A DNA stretch of 64,000 bases from Thalassospira indica (GTDB lineage: Bacteria > Pseudomonadota > Alphaproteobacteria > Rhodospirillales > Thalassospiraceae), in NCBI RefSeq assembly GCF_003403095.1, contig NZ_CP031555.1, positions 868,001-932,000 of the forward strand, given 5' to 3'. This document shows positions 9,340 to 18,404 of the stretch, piece after piece. Positions within the stretch are counted from its first letter, which is position 1. Every line of letters begins with the position of its first letter. A model generated the notes under the pieces. It saw only the letters and a list, made by a program, of their open reading frames with translations, did no database searches and was not told the origin of the DNA. A program made the translations under genes and the position numbers.

Positions 9340-10287
9340 CTAGCTGGCAAGCTGACGCGGCAGTTTGAAAGTGACATTTTCGTTGGTCAGCGTGATTGTC
9401 TCGACCGTCACGTCAAAGCGTTCCCGACAGGCATCAATGACTTCCTCGACCAGTATTTCAGGCGCGGATGCACCGGCAGTGATGCCAAGGCTTGAAATAC
9501 CGTCAAGCTTGGACCAGTCGATATCCTTTGCCCGTTCGACTAGAACCGACCGTGTGCAGCCTTCGCGTTTGGCGACTTCGACCAGACGGTTGGAGTTGGA
9601 CGAGTTTGGCGCGCCAAGGACCAGAATCGCGTCAGCCTTTTCAGCGATCAGTTTGACCGCATGCTGACGGTTGGTTGTCGCGTAGCAGATGTCTTCCTTT
9701 TTCGGCACCGCGATTGACGGGAAACGCCGCTGCAGGATTTCAATGATCTTGGCGGTGTCATCAAGTGACAAGGTCGTCTGGGTCACGAAAGCCAGATTTT
9801 CCGGATCGCTGATTTCGATGGTTTCGGCGTCTTCCTCGGTCTCGACCAAGGTCATGCTGCCGGGGGGCAACTGGCCCATCGTGCCGATGACTTCGGGATG
9901 ACCAGCATGACCAATCAGAAGAATATGTTTGCCATCTGCGTGATGACGTTCGGCCCCGCGATGGACCTTCGAGACCAGCGGGCAGGTCGCATCAAGATAT
10001 TCAAGTTTGCGGGTTTCGGCCGCCTCGGGCACGGATTTCGGGACACCATGGGCCGAAAAGATCACCGGCACGCCATCGGGAACGGCATCAAGTTCGTCAA
10101 CGAAAACGGCACCGATATCGCGCAGGCGATTGACCACGAATTTGTTATGCACGATTTCGTGGCGGACATAGACCGGTGCGCCATATTTTTCGAGTGCCTT
10201 TTCGACGATCTCGATGGCGCGATCAACCCCCGCGCAGAAACCGCGCGGATTGGCAAGAACGATCCGAAGGCTGGCTTTGTCAGACAT
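9340..10287 (-). CDS. ispH: 4-hydroxy-3-methylbut-2-enyl diphosphate reductase
   Basis: This iron-sulphur enzyme performs the last step of the MEP isoprenoid pathway, giving IPP and DMAPP. The 315-aa protein shows the three cluster cysteines at C18 ([10 protein letters not shown]), C102 (DATCPLV) and C201 (DICYATTN), plus the HAGHPE and [11 protein letters not shown] segments. The start MSDKAS at 10287 gives the standard length. Longer frames add an atypical leader. The ispE gene of the same pathway is at 38322-39251. It is divergent from the lipoprotein gene at 10544. Confidence 0.95.
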   Translation of the reverse strand: MSDKASLRIVLANPRGFCAGVDRAIEIVEKALEKYGAPVYVRHEIVHNKFVVNRLRDIGAVFVDELDAVPDGVPVIFSAHGVPKSVPEAAETRKLEYLDATCPLVSKVHRGAERHHADGKHILLIGHAGHPEVIGTMGQLPPGSMTLVETEEDAETIEISDPENLAFVTQTTLSLDDTAKIIEILQRRFPSIAVPKKEDICYATTNRQHAVKLIAEKADAILVLGAPNSSNSNRLVEVAKREGCTRSVLVERAKDIDWSKLDGISSLGITAGASAPEILVEEVIDACRERFDVTVETITLTNENVTFKLPRQLAS

Positions 10288-10543
10288 GATACAGGTCCGG
10301 CTTTCCCAATTGCGTGCGGGCGTTGCCGACGCATTTTTCAAACATTGACGTTACATAACCTGCCTGATCATGCGGTGCAATGACTCTGGGGTAAATGGTC
10401 GTTGCCGGTTGGCCGAATTTTTGACGTTTTACACCGCCCAAGGCCGTTCAAGCGGGTTGTGCCGACATCCGCGACAGAATAGACTGCGCGCCGGCCGGTC
10501 GTCGCGACGTGGCCCGAAAACATTTGGTTTGATAGAGGCTTGG

Positions 10544-11101
10544 ATGACAATCGGTAACGGACTTCGGCGCGTTTATGCATTGGGTATGGTCTCGCTTGGT
10601 GGATTGCTAAGCGCATGCGGCGGTGGCAACCCGTTCGAAGAACAGCCGGTCCCGGTTTGTCCGGCGGCCTATCTGCCAAAGGATACGGCAAAGCTTGTCC
10701 AGTTCAGTGGTGCTGGCCGCGACCTGACCGATGTGATCGTCGAAGCCGAATTTACCGGATACCTCGGTGATTGCGGCTACGACCTTGATGACAAGGAACT
10801 TGATGTCATCATCAGCCCGATCATTACCGCCGAGCTTGGACCGGCAGCCCAGAACCGTAACGTTCAATTTAAATATTTCGTCGCCCTGCGTGACCCGAAC
10901 GGCACCTTCATTCAGAAGTCGGTGTTTGACGTGAATATGGCGTTTGCCGACAATCTGAACATGGCACGCATCCGGGACGAGCAGGTGACCCTGTCGGTGC
11001 CGCTGGACGATGTCTGGACCGGTCCGGATTACGAAATCTATCTTGGTTTCCAGCTGAGTGCGGACCAACTAGAGTATAATCGCCGGTTCGGAACCGATTG
11101 A
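10544..11101 (+). CDS. Predicted outer-membrane or periplasmic lipoprotein, unknown function
   Basis: I do not recognise this 185-aa protein. It starts with a short signal peptide and the lipobox LLSAC followed by GGG, so it is predicted to be processed by signal peptidase II and lipidated at that Cys (about residue 22). The mature part is acidic, probably beta-rich, and contains three further Cys-free blocks with many Asp residues. The start at 10544 follows AGAGG with about 5 nt spacing. The gene stands alone, divergent from ispH and upstream of the glycine riboswitch, without an obvious terminator. A structural role in the envelope is a guess. Confidence 0.75.
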   Translation: MTIGNGLRRVYALGMVSLGGLLSACGGGNPFEEQPVPVCPAAYLPKDTAKLVQFSGAGRDLTDVIVEAEFTGYLGDCGYDLDDKELDVIISPIITAELGPAAQNRNVQFKYFVALRDPNGTFIQKSVFDVNMAFADNLNMARIRDEQVTLSVPLDDVWTGPDYEIYLGFQLSADQLEYNRRFGTD

Positions 11102-11211
11102 TTTTATTCGGGTTTGTTCATCTGAGACGCGGCAAGCCGATCGTGCCCGAAAAATAGGGGCTGGTCGGTTTGCGCGGAAACCCGTATAACAGAAGCATAC
11201 CCAAATGATGC

Positions 11212-11418
11212 ACGTGGGAGAGGCCGCAGTCCTTATCGGATGAGCGGACGCCGAAGGAGCAACCACCCCGGAAACTCTCAGGCAACAGGACCGCGTGGAG
11301 ATGGGACTCTGGAAAGCAGGTGACCTGAATTTTTGATCAGGAACACCTCGCCGAAGATGTAAGCAGACCGGCTTCCTACCCCGGATGTGATTCTTTCAGG
11401 CTCCAAAGACAGAGGGGG
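11212..11418 (+). promoter_or_regulatory. Tandem glycine riboswitch upstream of gcvT
   Basis: Two adjacent glycine-aptamer-like units are visible. Unit 1 (about 11212-11298) runs from CACGTGGGAGAG through CGCCGAAGGAGCAACC and AAACTCTCAGGCA to AGGACCGCGTG, with its ends able to pair (CACG/CGTG). Unit 2 (about 11299-11418) runs from GATGGGACTCTGGAAAGC through CGCCGAAGATGTAAGCAG and TTCTTTCAGGCTCC to AAAGACAGAGGGG. The order and conserved boxes match the known cooperative gcvT riboswitch, which turns the operon on when glycine is plentiful. The expression platform is probably in the 55 nt before gcvT. Confidence 0.92.
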
Positions 11419-11473
11419 AATGTGGTTGGCCACTGGTCGGCTATATTTCGCAACGATTGTCCTGGAGAACCTG

Positions 11474-12586
11474 ATGGCGGATCAAGAATCCGAACTTCTA
11501 AAAACTGCCCTTTATGATTTGCATGTGGAACTCGGTGCCAAAATGGTGCCGTTCGCTGGCTATGCCATGCCTGTGCAATATCCGCTTGGTGTGAAGGGCG
11601 AACATCTTCATACCCGTGCGAAGGCAGGCCTGTTTGATGTGTCCCATATGGGGCAGGTGCGCTTGACCGGCGAGAACCGCGTGGCCGAGCTTGAAAAGCT
11701 TGTGCCCGGTGATATTGCCATCCTCAAACCCGGTCGCACCCGCTATTCCGCATTTACCCAGGACGACGGCACGATCCTTGATGATCTGATGATTACCAAT
11801 GCGGGTGACAGCCTGTTTCTGGTGATCAATGCGGCCTGCAAGGACGATGATATCGTTCACATGCGTGCCAATCTTGGCGACGGTGTATCGCTTGAAGAAA
11901 TCGATGACCGGGCGCTTCTGGCACTTCAGGGCCCGGAAGCGGCCAAGGTTCTGGCACGCTTTGCGCCATCTGTTACCGATCTGAAATTCATGAGCTTTGC
12001 CGAAGTCGACATCGCTGGCAGTCCGTGCTTTGTGACCCGTTCGGGTTACACCGGCGAAGACGGTTATGAGATTTCCGTACCCAACGCCGATGCCGAGGCG
12101 CTTGCACGCAAGCTGCTGGCCGAGGACGAGGTCGAGGCGATTGGCCTTGGTGCACGTGACTCACTGCGTCTCGAAGCGGGTCTTTGCCTGTATGGGAACG
12201 ACATTGATACCACCACGACCCCGGTTGAAGGGGATCTGAACTGGATCATCAACAAACGTCGCCGGGCCGAAGGTGGCTTCAAGGGCGCGGATGTGATCCT
12301 TGATCAGCTTGAACACGGTGCGGATCGCAAACGTGTCGGCATCAAGCCCGAAGGCAAGGCACCGGCACGCGAACACACCCAGATTTTGAACGCAGATGGC
12401 GAAGACATCGGCGAGATCACCTCGGGCGGGTTTGGCCCGACCGTCGATGGCCCGATTGCCATGGGGTATGTCGCGATTGAATTTGCCGAACCGGGTACCA
12501 AGGTCGATCTTATGGTGCGCGGCAAGGCGCGGCCGGCCGAGGTGGTCGAACTTCCGTTCGCGCCGCATCGTTATTTCCGCGGTTGA
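11474..12586 (+). CDS. gcvT: Glycine cleavage system T protein (aminomethyltransferase)
   Basis: This protein transfers the methylene group from the lipoyl arm of GcvH to tetrahydrofolate, releasing ammonia. The 370-aa product has the family N-terminus (PFAGYAMPVQY), the folate-binding region with DVSHMGQVRLTG, and the C-terminal GEITSGGFGPT box. The ATG at 11474 follows GGAGA by 5 nt and gives the usual length. An upstream in-frame start at 11387 would lie inside the riboswitch. It is the first gene of the riboswitch-controlled gcvT-H-PA-PB operon. Confidence 0.95.
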   Translation: MADQESELLKTALYDLHVELGAKMVPFAGYAMPVQYPLGVKGEHLHTRAKAGLFDVSHMGQVRLTGENRVAELEKLVPGDIAILKPGRTRYSAFTQDDGTILDDLMITNAGDSLFLVINAACKDDDIVHMRANLGDGVSLEEIDDRALLALQGPEAAKVLARFAPSVTDLKFMSFAEVDIAGSPCFVTRSGYTGEDGYEISVPNADAEALARKLLAEDEVEAIGLGARDSLRLEAGLCLYGNDIDTTTTPVEGDLNWIINKRRRAEGGFKGADVILDQLEHGADRKRVGIKPEGKAPAREHTQILNADGEDIGEITSGGFGPTVDGPIAMGYVAIEFAEPGTKVDLMVRGKARPAEVVELPFAPHRYFRG

Positions 12587-12660
12587 GAACCAGAATTTAT
12601 CATAGAGAGAGCGGCGCTACGCTGCATTGGCACTGAATTGATCAACAGGGACAATGGAAG

Positions 12661-13032
12661 ATGACTAAGAAATTTTCGCAGGAACATGAATGGATCGAGC
12701 TTGAAGACGGTGTGGCAACCGTTGGCATTACCGATTACGCGCAGCAGTCGCTGGGCGATATCGTCTATGTCGAGCTGCCGGAAGTTGGCAAGAAACTGAC
12801 CAAGGATGGCGACGCCGCGGTTGTTGAATCGGTCAAGGCCGCCAGCGACGTTTACGCCCCGCTCGATGGTGAAATTGTCGAGGTCAACGAAGAGCTTGAT
12901 GACAATCCTGCACTGGTCAATGAAGCCCCGGAATCGGATGGCTGGTTCTTTAGAATGACACTGACCGATGAATCCCAGCTTGATGAGCTGATGGATGAAG
13001 CTGCCTACAAAGACTTCGTCGAAGGCCTTTAA
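12661..13032 (+). CDS. gcvH: Glycine cleavage system H protein
   Basis: This is the lipoyl-carrier protein that shuttles the aminomethyl group between the P, T and L proteins. The 123-aa product has the lipoylated lysine K59 in ESVKAASD, inside a typical barrel-sandwich hybrid fold. The N-terminal EHEWIE and the [14 protein letters not shown] segment are diagnostic. It lies 74 nt after gcvT and 3 nt before gcvPA in one operon. Confidence 0.97.
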   Translation: MTKKFSQEHEWIELEDGVATVGITDYAQQSLGDIVYVELPEVGKKLTKDGDAAVVESVKAASDVYAPLDGEIVEVNEELDDNPALVNEAPESDGWFFRMTLTDESQLDELMDEAAYKDFVEGL

Positions 13033-13035
13033 AAC

Positions 13036-14391
13036 ATGCGTTATCTCCCACTGACACGCGCTGATCGTGCTGCGATGCTTGATACCATCGGGGCATCATC
13101 GGTTGATGAACTTTACTGTGATGTGCCGGACGGCGCGTTGCTTGATGCACCTGTTGATTTGCCATCCCACCTTGGCGAAATGCAGGTCGAACGCGATATG
13201 ATGGCCTTGGCCGCCAAAAACATGGGCGCATCAAGCGTGCCCAGTTTCCTGGGCGCGGGTGCCTATCGCCACCATGTCCCGGCGACGGTTGATTACGTGA
13301 TCCAGCGCGGTGAATTCCTGACCGCCTATACCCCGTATCAGCCGGAAATCGCGCAAGGGACACTGCAATACCTGTTTGAATTCCAGACCCAGGTTGCCTC
13401 GATCACCGGGATGGATGTTGCCAACGCGTCGATGTGGGATGGTGCGACATCCTGTGCCGAAGCGGTTCTGATGGCCTGCCGTGCGACCCGTCGCAAGAAG
13501 GCAGTTCTTTCGGGTGGTCTGCACCCGCATTACCGCGAAGTGACCGAAACTTATTGCCAGTACAGCGACACCGAAGTTGCCGGGCGCGATGGGCATCCGG
13601 AACATCAGGCAACTGCCGAAGAACTCAACGATCTGATTGATGATCAGACTGCGTGTGTCGTGGTGCAGTATCCGGACGTGTTTGGCCGCATTCAGGATCA
13701 CACCCAGTTGGCCGATCTTTGCCATGCCAAGGGTGCGCTTCTGGTGGTGGTCTTTACCGAGGCGGTGGCGTTTGGTGCAGTGAAATCACCGGGCAGCTTT
13801 GGCGCAGACATCGTTTGCGGCGAAGGCCAGTCGATCGGTAATGCGCTGAATTATGGTGGGCCGTATGTCGGTCTGTTTGCCACCACGCAAAAGCTCGTGC
13901 GTCAGATGCCGGGCCGCCTGTGTGGTGAAACGGTTGATCAGGACGGCAAGCGTGGCTTTGTTCTGACGCTGTCGACCCGCGAACAGCATATCCGCCGTGA
14001 AAAGGCGACCTCGAACATCTGCACCAACTCGGGCCTGTGTTCGTTGGCCTTTACGGTGCATATGAGCCTGCTGGGTGAAGACGGTTATCGCCGTCTGGCG
14101 ACCTTGAACCATGAAAATGCCTGCAAGGCGGCGGATGCAATTGACGCCGTTGAAGGCGCATCTGTGGTTAATGACAGCTTCTTTAACGAATTCACCGTGA
14201 AGCTTTCCAAGCCGGCCGCCGAAGTGGTTGAAGCACTGGTTGCCAAGGGCATCCTTGCCGGTGTGCCGCTGTCGCGCCTGTATCCGAACCGTTCGGATCT
14301 GGACAACTACCTGTTGGTTGCGGTCACCGAAACCAACACCGACGAGGATATCGCGGCGCTTGCGTCCGCATTGAAGGAGGCGCTGGCATGA
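13036..14391 (+). CDS. gcvPA: Glycine dehydrogenase (decarboxylating) subunit 1
   Basis: This is the N-terminal half of the P protein, which decarboxylates glycine with PLP and passes the aminomethyl group to GcvH. In this genome the P protein is split into two subunits, as in many alphaproteobacteria and Firmicutes. The 451-aa subunit has the marker [13 protein letters not shown] near residues 72-84 and the MWDGATS segment, and it lacks the PLP lysine, which is in subunit 2. Its stop overlaps the gcvPB start (ATGA), suggesting translational coupling and 1:1 production. Confidence 0.95.
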   Translation: MRYLPLTRADRAAMLDTIGASSVDELYCDVPDGALLDAPVDLPSHLGEMQVERDMMALAAKNMGASSVPSFLGAGAYRHHVPATVDYVIQRGEFLTAYTPYQPEIAQGTLQYLFEFQTQVASITGMDVANASMWDGATSCAEAVLMACRATRRKKAVLSGGLHPHYREVTETYCQYSDTEVAGRDGHPEHQATAEELNDLIDDQTACVVVQYPDVFGRIQDHTQLADLCHAKGALLVVVFTEAVAFGAVKSPGSFGADIVCGEGQSIGNALNYGGPYVGLFATTQKLVRQMPGRLCGETVDQDGKRGFVLTLSTREQHIRREKATSNICTNSGLCSLAFTVHMSLLGEDGYRRLATLNHENACKAADAIDAVEGASVVNDSFFNEFTVKLSKPAAEVVEALVAKGILAGVPLSRLYPNRSDLDNYLLVAVTETNTDEDIAALASALKEALA

Positions 14392-15884
14392 CCTTTACAA
14401 CCCATACCGGCAACCGTGGACTTGTTCTTGAAGAACAGCTGATTTTCGAGCAGGGCCAGCCCGGCCGAACCGGCGTTGATTTGCCGGAACCAAAGGGCAC
14501 CAAATCGCGTCTTGGCGGTCTTGACCGTGATAGCGACGTTGGTCTTCCTGGGCTTTCGGAGCCGCAAGTCGTGCGTCACTTCACGCGCCTGTCGCAGAAG
14601 AACTATGGCATTGATGCCGGTTTCTTCCCGCTTGGTTCGTGCACGATGAAGCATAACCCGCGCCTGAACGAAAAAGTCGCGCGTTTGCCCGGTCTTGCCG
14701 ATCTGCATCCGATGCAGCCCGAAAGCACCGTTCAGGGTGCGTTGGAACTGATTGACCAATGTGCGCATTGGCTTCTGGTCCTGACCGGCATGCCGGCGGT
14801 TTCCATGTCCCCGGCAGCGGGTGCACAGGGCGAGCTTTGCGGCATGATGGCCATTCGCGCGGCCCTTGATGCACGCGGTGAAAACCGTCGTCGTGTATTG
14901 GTGCCGGAATCAGCCCACGGGACCAACCCGGCAACCGCAGCCGCCTGTGGCTTTACAGTTGATTCGATCCCCGCGACCGAAGACGGCCGTGTTGATCTGG
15001 CAGCGTTTGAAGCCAAGCTTGGCGACGATGTGGCTGGCATCATGCTGACCAACCCGAATACCTGCGGCCTGTTTGAACGTGATGTGCGCAAGATTGCCGA
15101 TCTGGTGCATGAAGCGGGTGGCTATTTCTATTGCGATGGTGCGAACTTCAACGCCATTGTCGGTCGGGTGCGCCCGGCAGACCTTGGCATTGATGCGATG
15201 CATATCAACCTGCACAAGACGTTCTCGACCCCGCATGGCGGCGGTGGACCGGGTTCAGGACCTGTTGTCTTTTCCGAGGCACTGGCACCGTTTGCCCCGA
15301 TCCCGTATGTGGTGAAAAAGGGTGATGGTTTCCATCTGGTCGAAACCGCAGACGAAGAAGACGGCATGAAGCCGTTTGGCCGTCTGAAGGGCTTCCATGG
15401 TCAGATGGGCATGTTCATTCGTGCGCTGACCTATATGAAAAGCCATGGTGCAGATGGCCTGCGTCAGGCATCGGGTGATGCGGTTCTTAATGCCAACTAC
15501 CTGCTGGCGCGTCTTAAGGACAAGCTCAGTGTGGCCTTCCCGGGCTATTGCATGCATGAAGCCCTGTTTGACGACGGCTTCCTGAAAGATACCGGTGTTT
15601 CGACGCTGGATCTGGCCAAGGCAATCATCGACGAAGGGTTCCACCCGATGACGATGTATTTCCCGCTGGTGGTTCATGGGGCGTTGCTGATCGAACCGAC
15701 CGAGACCGAAACCAAGGAATCGATCGATCAGTTCTGTGATGCGATTCTGTCGCTTGTGGCCAAGGCCGAGTCGGGCGATGCAGAATTCTTCAAGAATGCG
15801 CCGTATCTGACCCCGCGCAGACGCCTTGATGAAACGGCAGCTGCACGTAAGCCGGTTTTGCGCTGGAAGCCTGAAACAGCTTGA
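14388..15884 (+). CDS. gcvPB: Glycine dehydrogenase (decarboxylating) subunit 2
   Basis: This is the PLP-carrying half of the split P protein. The 498-aa product contains the cofactor lysine K277 in [17 protein letters not shown], the start-of-domain signature [13 protein letters not shown], and the ESAHGTNPA loop. It is the last gene of the glycine-regulated operon and overlaps gcvPA by 4 nt. A strong terminator follows 27 nt after the stop. Confidence 0.96.
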   Translation: MTFTTHTGNRGLVLEEQLIFEQGQPGRTGVDLPEPKGTKSRLGGLDRDSDVGLPGLSEPQVVRHFTRLSQKNYGIDAGFFPLGSCTMKHNPRLNEKVARLPGLADLHPMQPESTVQGALELIDQCAHWLLVLTGMPAVSMSPAAGAQGELCGMMAIRAALDARGENRRRVLVPESAHGTNPATAAACGFTVDSIPATEDGRVDLAAFEAKLGDDVAGIMLTNPNTCGLFERDVRKIADLVHEAGGYFYCDGANFNAIVGRVRPADLGIDAMHINLHKTFSTPHGGGGPGSGPVVFSEALAPFAPIPYVVKKGDGFHLVETADEEDGMKPFGRLKGFHGQMGMFIRALTYMKSHGADGLRQASGDAVLNANYLLARLKDKLSVAFPGYCMHEALFDDGFLKDTGVSTLDLAKAIIDEGFHPMTMYFPLVVHGALLIEPTETETKESIDQFCDAILSLVAKAESGDAEFFKNAPYLTPRRRLDETAAARKPVLRWKPETA

Positions 15885-15911
15885 TAACCAACGCAACCTG
15901 ACCTTTTGGAG

Positions 15912-15944
15912 CACCCCGGTCTTTTGGCCGGGGTGTTCTTTTTC
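15912..15944 (+). terminator. Rho-independent terminator of the gcv operon
   Basis: CACCCCGG (15912-15919) pairs perfectly with CCGGGGTG (15928-15935) around an 8-nt loop, followed by TTCTTTTTC. Confidence 0.9.
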
Positions 15945-16050
15945 AAAGACTTGGACTTGAAACCCATTGGACTTGTCGCAATCTGCACCCTTATACTTGC
16001 CGTAATAGTAATGAACGCCGTCAAAAAGGTGCGTTTGGGGATTTAGTGAT

Positions 16051-16064
16051 CGGACGTACGTCCG
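16051..16064. promoter_or_regulatory. Perfect palindrome before the first cheZ-like gene
   Basis: CGGACGTACGTCCG is a 14-nt perfect palindrome ending 22 nt before the start codon and immediately before the GGAGGG ribosome site. It could be a protein-binding site, or as RNA a small hairpin beside the ribosome site. No known regulator motif is recognised. Confidence 0.35.
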
Positions 16065-16086
16065 TTCCGGAGGGTTAAAGTCAGTT

Positions 16087-16998
16087 ATGTCTCGTCGCGT
16101 GCAAAAAGTATTCACTGCTGAACGTCGTCTTAAAGAACGCACCGGTGGTGTGGTTGAGGATTGGTCTGACTCCTTTTTTGACCCGACGCTGGAAAGCGGC
16201 ATGGGGGCAGGGGAACCGATGCAGGCATCCTTGCCGGCAGCGACGAGTGCCCCGGAAACATCCGGTATTACCCAGGCTGTTCTTGATGAAATCAGAGCAC
16301 TGCGTGGGGAAGTTTCGCAACTGCGTCAGGCAGTGGCATCCGGTGGTGTTCCGGCCAGTGATGTCGCCACCCCGTTTGCATCAAACGATGCGCCGATGGA
16401 TGAGTTGCCCGAACCGGTTTCAAGTAACCCAACCCACTCCAATCGCCCGGGGGCGGCAGAGCCCGATCGTGACGATCTGGAACTGATCCGTACCCAGATC
16501 GCGGAAATGAACGAGCACATCCACCGGGCAAAGGTTCAGATTGCGTCGCTGCGCCATCCAAAGGCGCAGGATGACCGATTGGTAAGTGCGACCTCGGAAC
16601 TTGATGCCATCGTCAAGGATACCGAAATGGCGACCCATACCATTCTGGAATCCGCCGAGCAGATTGACGATCTGACGATGACGCTTAAAAACTCGGCACC
16701 GAGCGATTTTGTCGCCGATCACGTTGAACAGATTGCCTTCATCGTGACCAAGATCTTTGAAGCCTGTAACTTCCAGGACATTACCGGCCAGCGCATCAAC
16801 AAGGTGGTCAGCACGCTTGAGTTCGTTGAAGAGCGCGTCCACAACATGATCTCGATCTGGGGTGAAGATGCGTTTGCCGAATTGCCGGTTCCTGAGGTCG
16901 AAGAAGAATCACGGCCCGAGGATGCAGACCTTTTGAATGGTCCGCAGCTCGAAGGGGAAGGCATCAGCCAGGACGATATCGACAAGTTGTTCGAATAA
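16087..16998 (+). CDS. cheZ: CheZ-like chemotaxis phosphatase, paralogue 1
   Basis: CheZ removes phosphate from CheY-P and so resets flagellar switching. The 303-aa product has a long acidic, low-complexity N-terminal half, coiled-coil helices, and the CheZ catalytic helix ACNFQDITGQRINKVV. There D231 and Q235 match, by position and spacing, the Asp and Gln that act in E. coli CheZ. It ends in ISQDDIDKLFE, which resembles the CheY-binding C-terminal peptide of CheZ and the N-terminal CheY-binding peptide of FliM. A second paralogue lies at 21594-22418, and both begin with a K-x-F-T-A-E-x-R-L motif. No other chemotaxis genes are nearby. Confidence 0.82.
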   Translation: MSRRVQKVFTAERRLKERTGGVVEDWSDSFFDPTLESGMGAGEPMQASLPAATSAPETSGITQAVLDEIRALRGEVSQLRQAVASGGVPASDVATPFASNDAPMDELPEPVSSNPTHSNRPGAAEPDRDDLELIRTQIAEMNEHIHRAKVQIASLRHPKAQDDRLVSATSELDAIVKDTEMATHTILESAEQIDDLTMTLKNSAPSDFVADHVEQIAFIVTKIFEACNFQDITGQRINKVVSTLEFVEERVHNMISIWGEDAFAELPVPEVEEESRPEDADLLNGPQLEGEGISQDDIDKLFE

Positions 16999-17108
16999 TT
17001 CGAAAAATGCTTGGTTTTGTGCTGTGATTTAAGGTAGTAGCGTGAGCTATATCTTCTTGGCAAAGAGCGCCTCGGGCGTTTTCGCCCAGTCATTTGTCAA
17101 TCAAAAGT

Positions 17109-17135
17109 TTACATATGTAAGGTAAGTTCTTACCT
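17109..17135. promoter_or_regulatory. Two adjacent palindromes upstream of a small unknown gene
   Basis: TTACATATGTAA (17109-17120, perfect 12-nt palindrome) runs straight into AGGTAAG-TT-CTTACCT (17120-17135, 7-bp arms). They share the GTAA/TTAC element. They sit 74-100 nt upstream of the 134-aa gene, where promoter-level regulators bind. A short GGGCG-TTTT-CGCCC hairpin (17074-17087), possibly a weak terminator for the cheZ-like gene, lies just before. Confidence 0.4.
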
Positions 17136-17208
17136 ATAAGAATAAGAAGCTATGTTGGGATGCGTGTGACATACGGTTGCACGCGTTTTGGCGTGCTTGG
17201 AGGTTAAT

Positions 17209-17613
17209 ATGGGATTTTGGTCTCTCGGTGCTATTCGCCAGCCAAAGGCACAAGACATAAAATGGCGAAAAAGCCCACGTGGGGAGTACTACCGCCTGTT
17301 CATGATCGACGATATTTCAGAGCTTAGCCTGGATGGGGTCGGTGGCGTTTACTTGCTGTGGCATGGTGGCCTGAAGCCGTCTTGGCTGGTGGCCGGTGCA
17401 ACAGAAGATCTTGGACACAGTTTTTCTGAACTGATGCGAGATCCGGATATTCGCGAATATGACACCCGTGGCGGGGTCTATATGAGCTGGTCACCGATCA
17501 AGGACAGTTTCCGGGAAGGTGTTGTGCATTTCATTGCCAAGCACACCAACCCGACCTTTGAATGCGATTATGACAGCAAGGAAGACCCGATACCGGTTCT
17601 GCTTCCGCGCTGA
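17209..17613 (+). CDS. Hypothetical small soluble protein
   Basis: I do not recognise this 134-aa protein. It has no signal peptide or membrane segment. It is rich in Trp and Tyr, with short motifs such as GGVYLLWHGG and GGVYMSWSPIKDSF that look like two related beta-rich blocks (GGVY-x2-W repeated). The start at 17209 is well supported by GGAGG. The N-terminal frame extension to 17188 has no start of its own. It stands alone between the cheZ-like gene and peroxiredoxin, with its own upstream palindromes and a terminator after it. Confidence 0.75.
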   Translation: MGFWSLGAIRQPKAQDIKWRKSPRGEYYRLFMIDDISELSLDGVGGVYLLWHGGLKPSWLVAGATEDLGHSFSELMRDPDIREYDTRGGVYMSWSPIKDSFREGVVHFIAKHTNPTFECDYDSKEDPIPVLLPR

Positions 17614-17645
17614 TCAGGCACTATTGTTCCCTACATTCAAAGCAA

Positions 17646-17673
17646 AAAGCTCCGCAAATGATTGCGGAGCTTT
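17646..17673. terminator. Bidirectional terminator between the small gene and peroxiredoxin
   Basis: AAAGCTCCGCAA (17646-17657) pairs with TTGCGGAGCTTT (17662-17673) around ATGA. The A and T ends allow termination on both strands, which fits the convergent genes on either side. Confidence 0.85.
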
Positions 17674-17702
17674 AAGCGCTTGTTGCGGGAAACTTTCCGG
17701 TT

Positions 17703-18182
17703 TTAAAGCTTTTTCAGAACAGCTTCGGCACTTGAAACTTCAAACGCGCCCGGTTCTTCGACGGCAATGTCGGTGACTTTGCCGTCTTCGACAATCATGG
17801 CGAAACGGTTGGCGCGCTTGCCAAGGCCGCGGCCGGTCAGATCAAGTCCAAGCCCGGTCGCGTCGACAAACGCCAGATCCCCGTCCGAAAGCATGGTGAC
17901 GTCGTTGGCCTTTTCCGCATCGGCCCAAGCCTGAAGAACAAAGGCATCGTTTGATGCAAGGCAGGCAATCTCATCGACACCTTTGGCTTTGATCTCATCG
18001 GCTTTGGCAACAAAGCCCGGAAGGTGTTTGGCCGAGCAGGTCGGGGTGAAAGCACCCGGTACGGCAAACAGGACAACTTTGCGACCTGCGAAGAATTCCT
18101 TGGAATTGACGGCTTCCGGACCGTCGCTGGTTGCGCGGAAAAGGGTAACTTCCGGGAGTTCGGAACCGACTGAAATGGTCAT
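17703..18182 (-). CDS. Peroxiredoxin (Prx5/AhpE-like, glutathione-type)
   Basis: This thiol peroxidase reduces hydrogen peroxide and alkyl hydroperoxides. The 159-aa protein carries the peroxidatic cysteine in PGAFTPTCS (about residue 48), the classic Prx5 signature, and the GLGKRANRFAMIV segment seen in this subfamily. The start MTISVG at 18182 follows GGAGA. A longer reading to 18251 adds no family sequence. It is convergent with the small gene and lies downstream of a DsbD-like gene, separated by 222 nt. Confidence 0.92.
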   Translation of the reverse strand: MTISVGSELPEVTLFRATSDGPEAVNSKEFFAGRKVVLFAVPGAFTPTCSAKHLPGFVAKADEIKAKGVDEIACLASNDAFVLQAWADAEKANDVTMLSDGDLAFVDATGLGLDLTGRGLGKRANRFAMIVEDGKVTDIAVEEPGAFEVSSAEAVLKKL

Positions 18183-18349
18183 GGGTGTCTCCGTTATTTG
18201 GCGCAATCCCGTTGACTGCGCGATGGATCGCATGCCGGAATCAAACACCAAATCTGCTTGGCATTCAATGCTTTCACGCAGAGTTTTTAACAGGTTTCAT
18301 CTGCCTGACTTGAATTGGCAGCAATTTTGGGCCTGTGTGCACCTTAACG

Positions 18350-18365
18350 CCTGCGCTCTCGCAGG
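18350..18365. repeat. Short hairpin, possible REP-like element
   Basis: CCTGCG-CTCT-CGCAGG forms a 6-bp hairpin in the 222-nt gap between the dsbD-like and peroxiredoxin genes. It has no T-tract, so it is not a standard terminator. Its form resembles small extragenic palindromes, but I see no second copy nearby. Confidence 0.3.
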
Positions 18366-18404
18366 AGCGGAAACAAAACACTACGCGTTCCCAATCAGAT
18401 GTGA

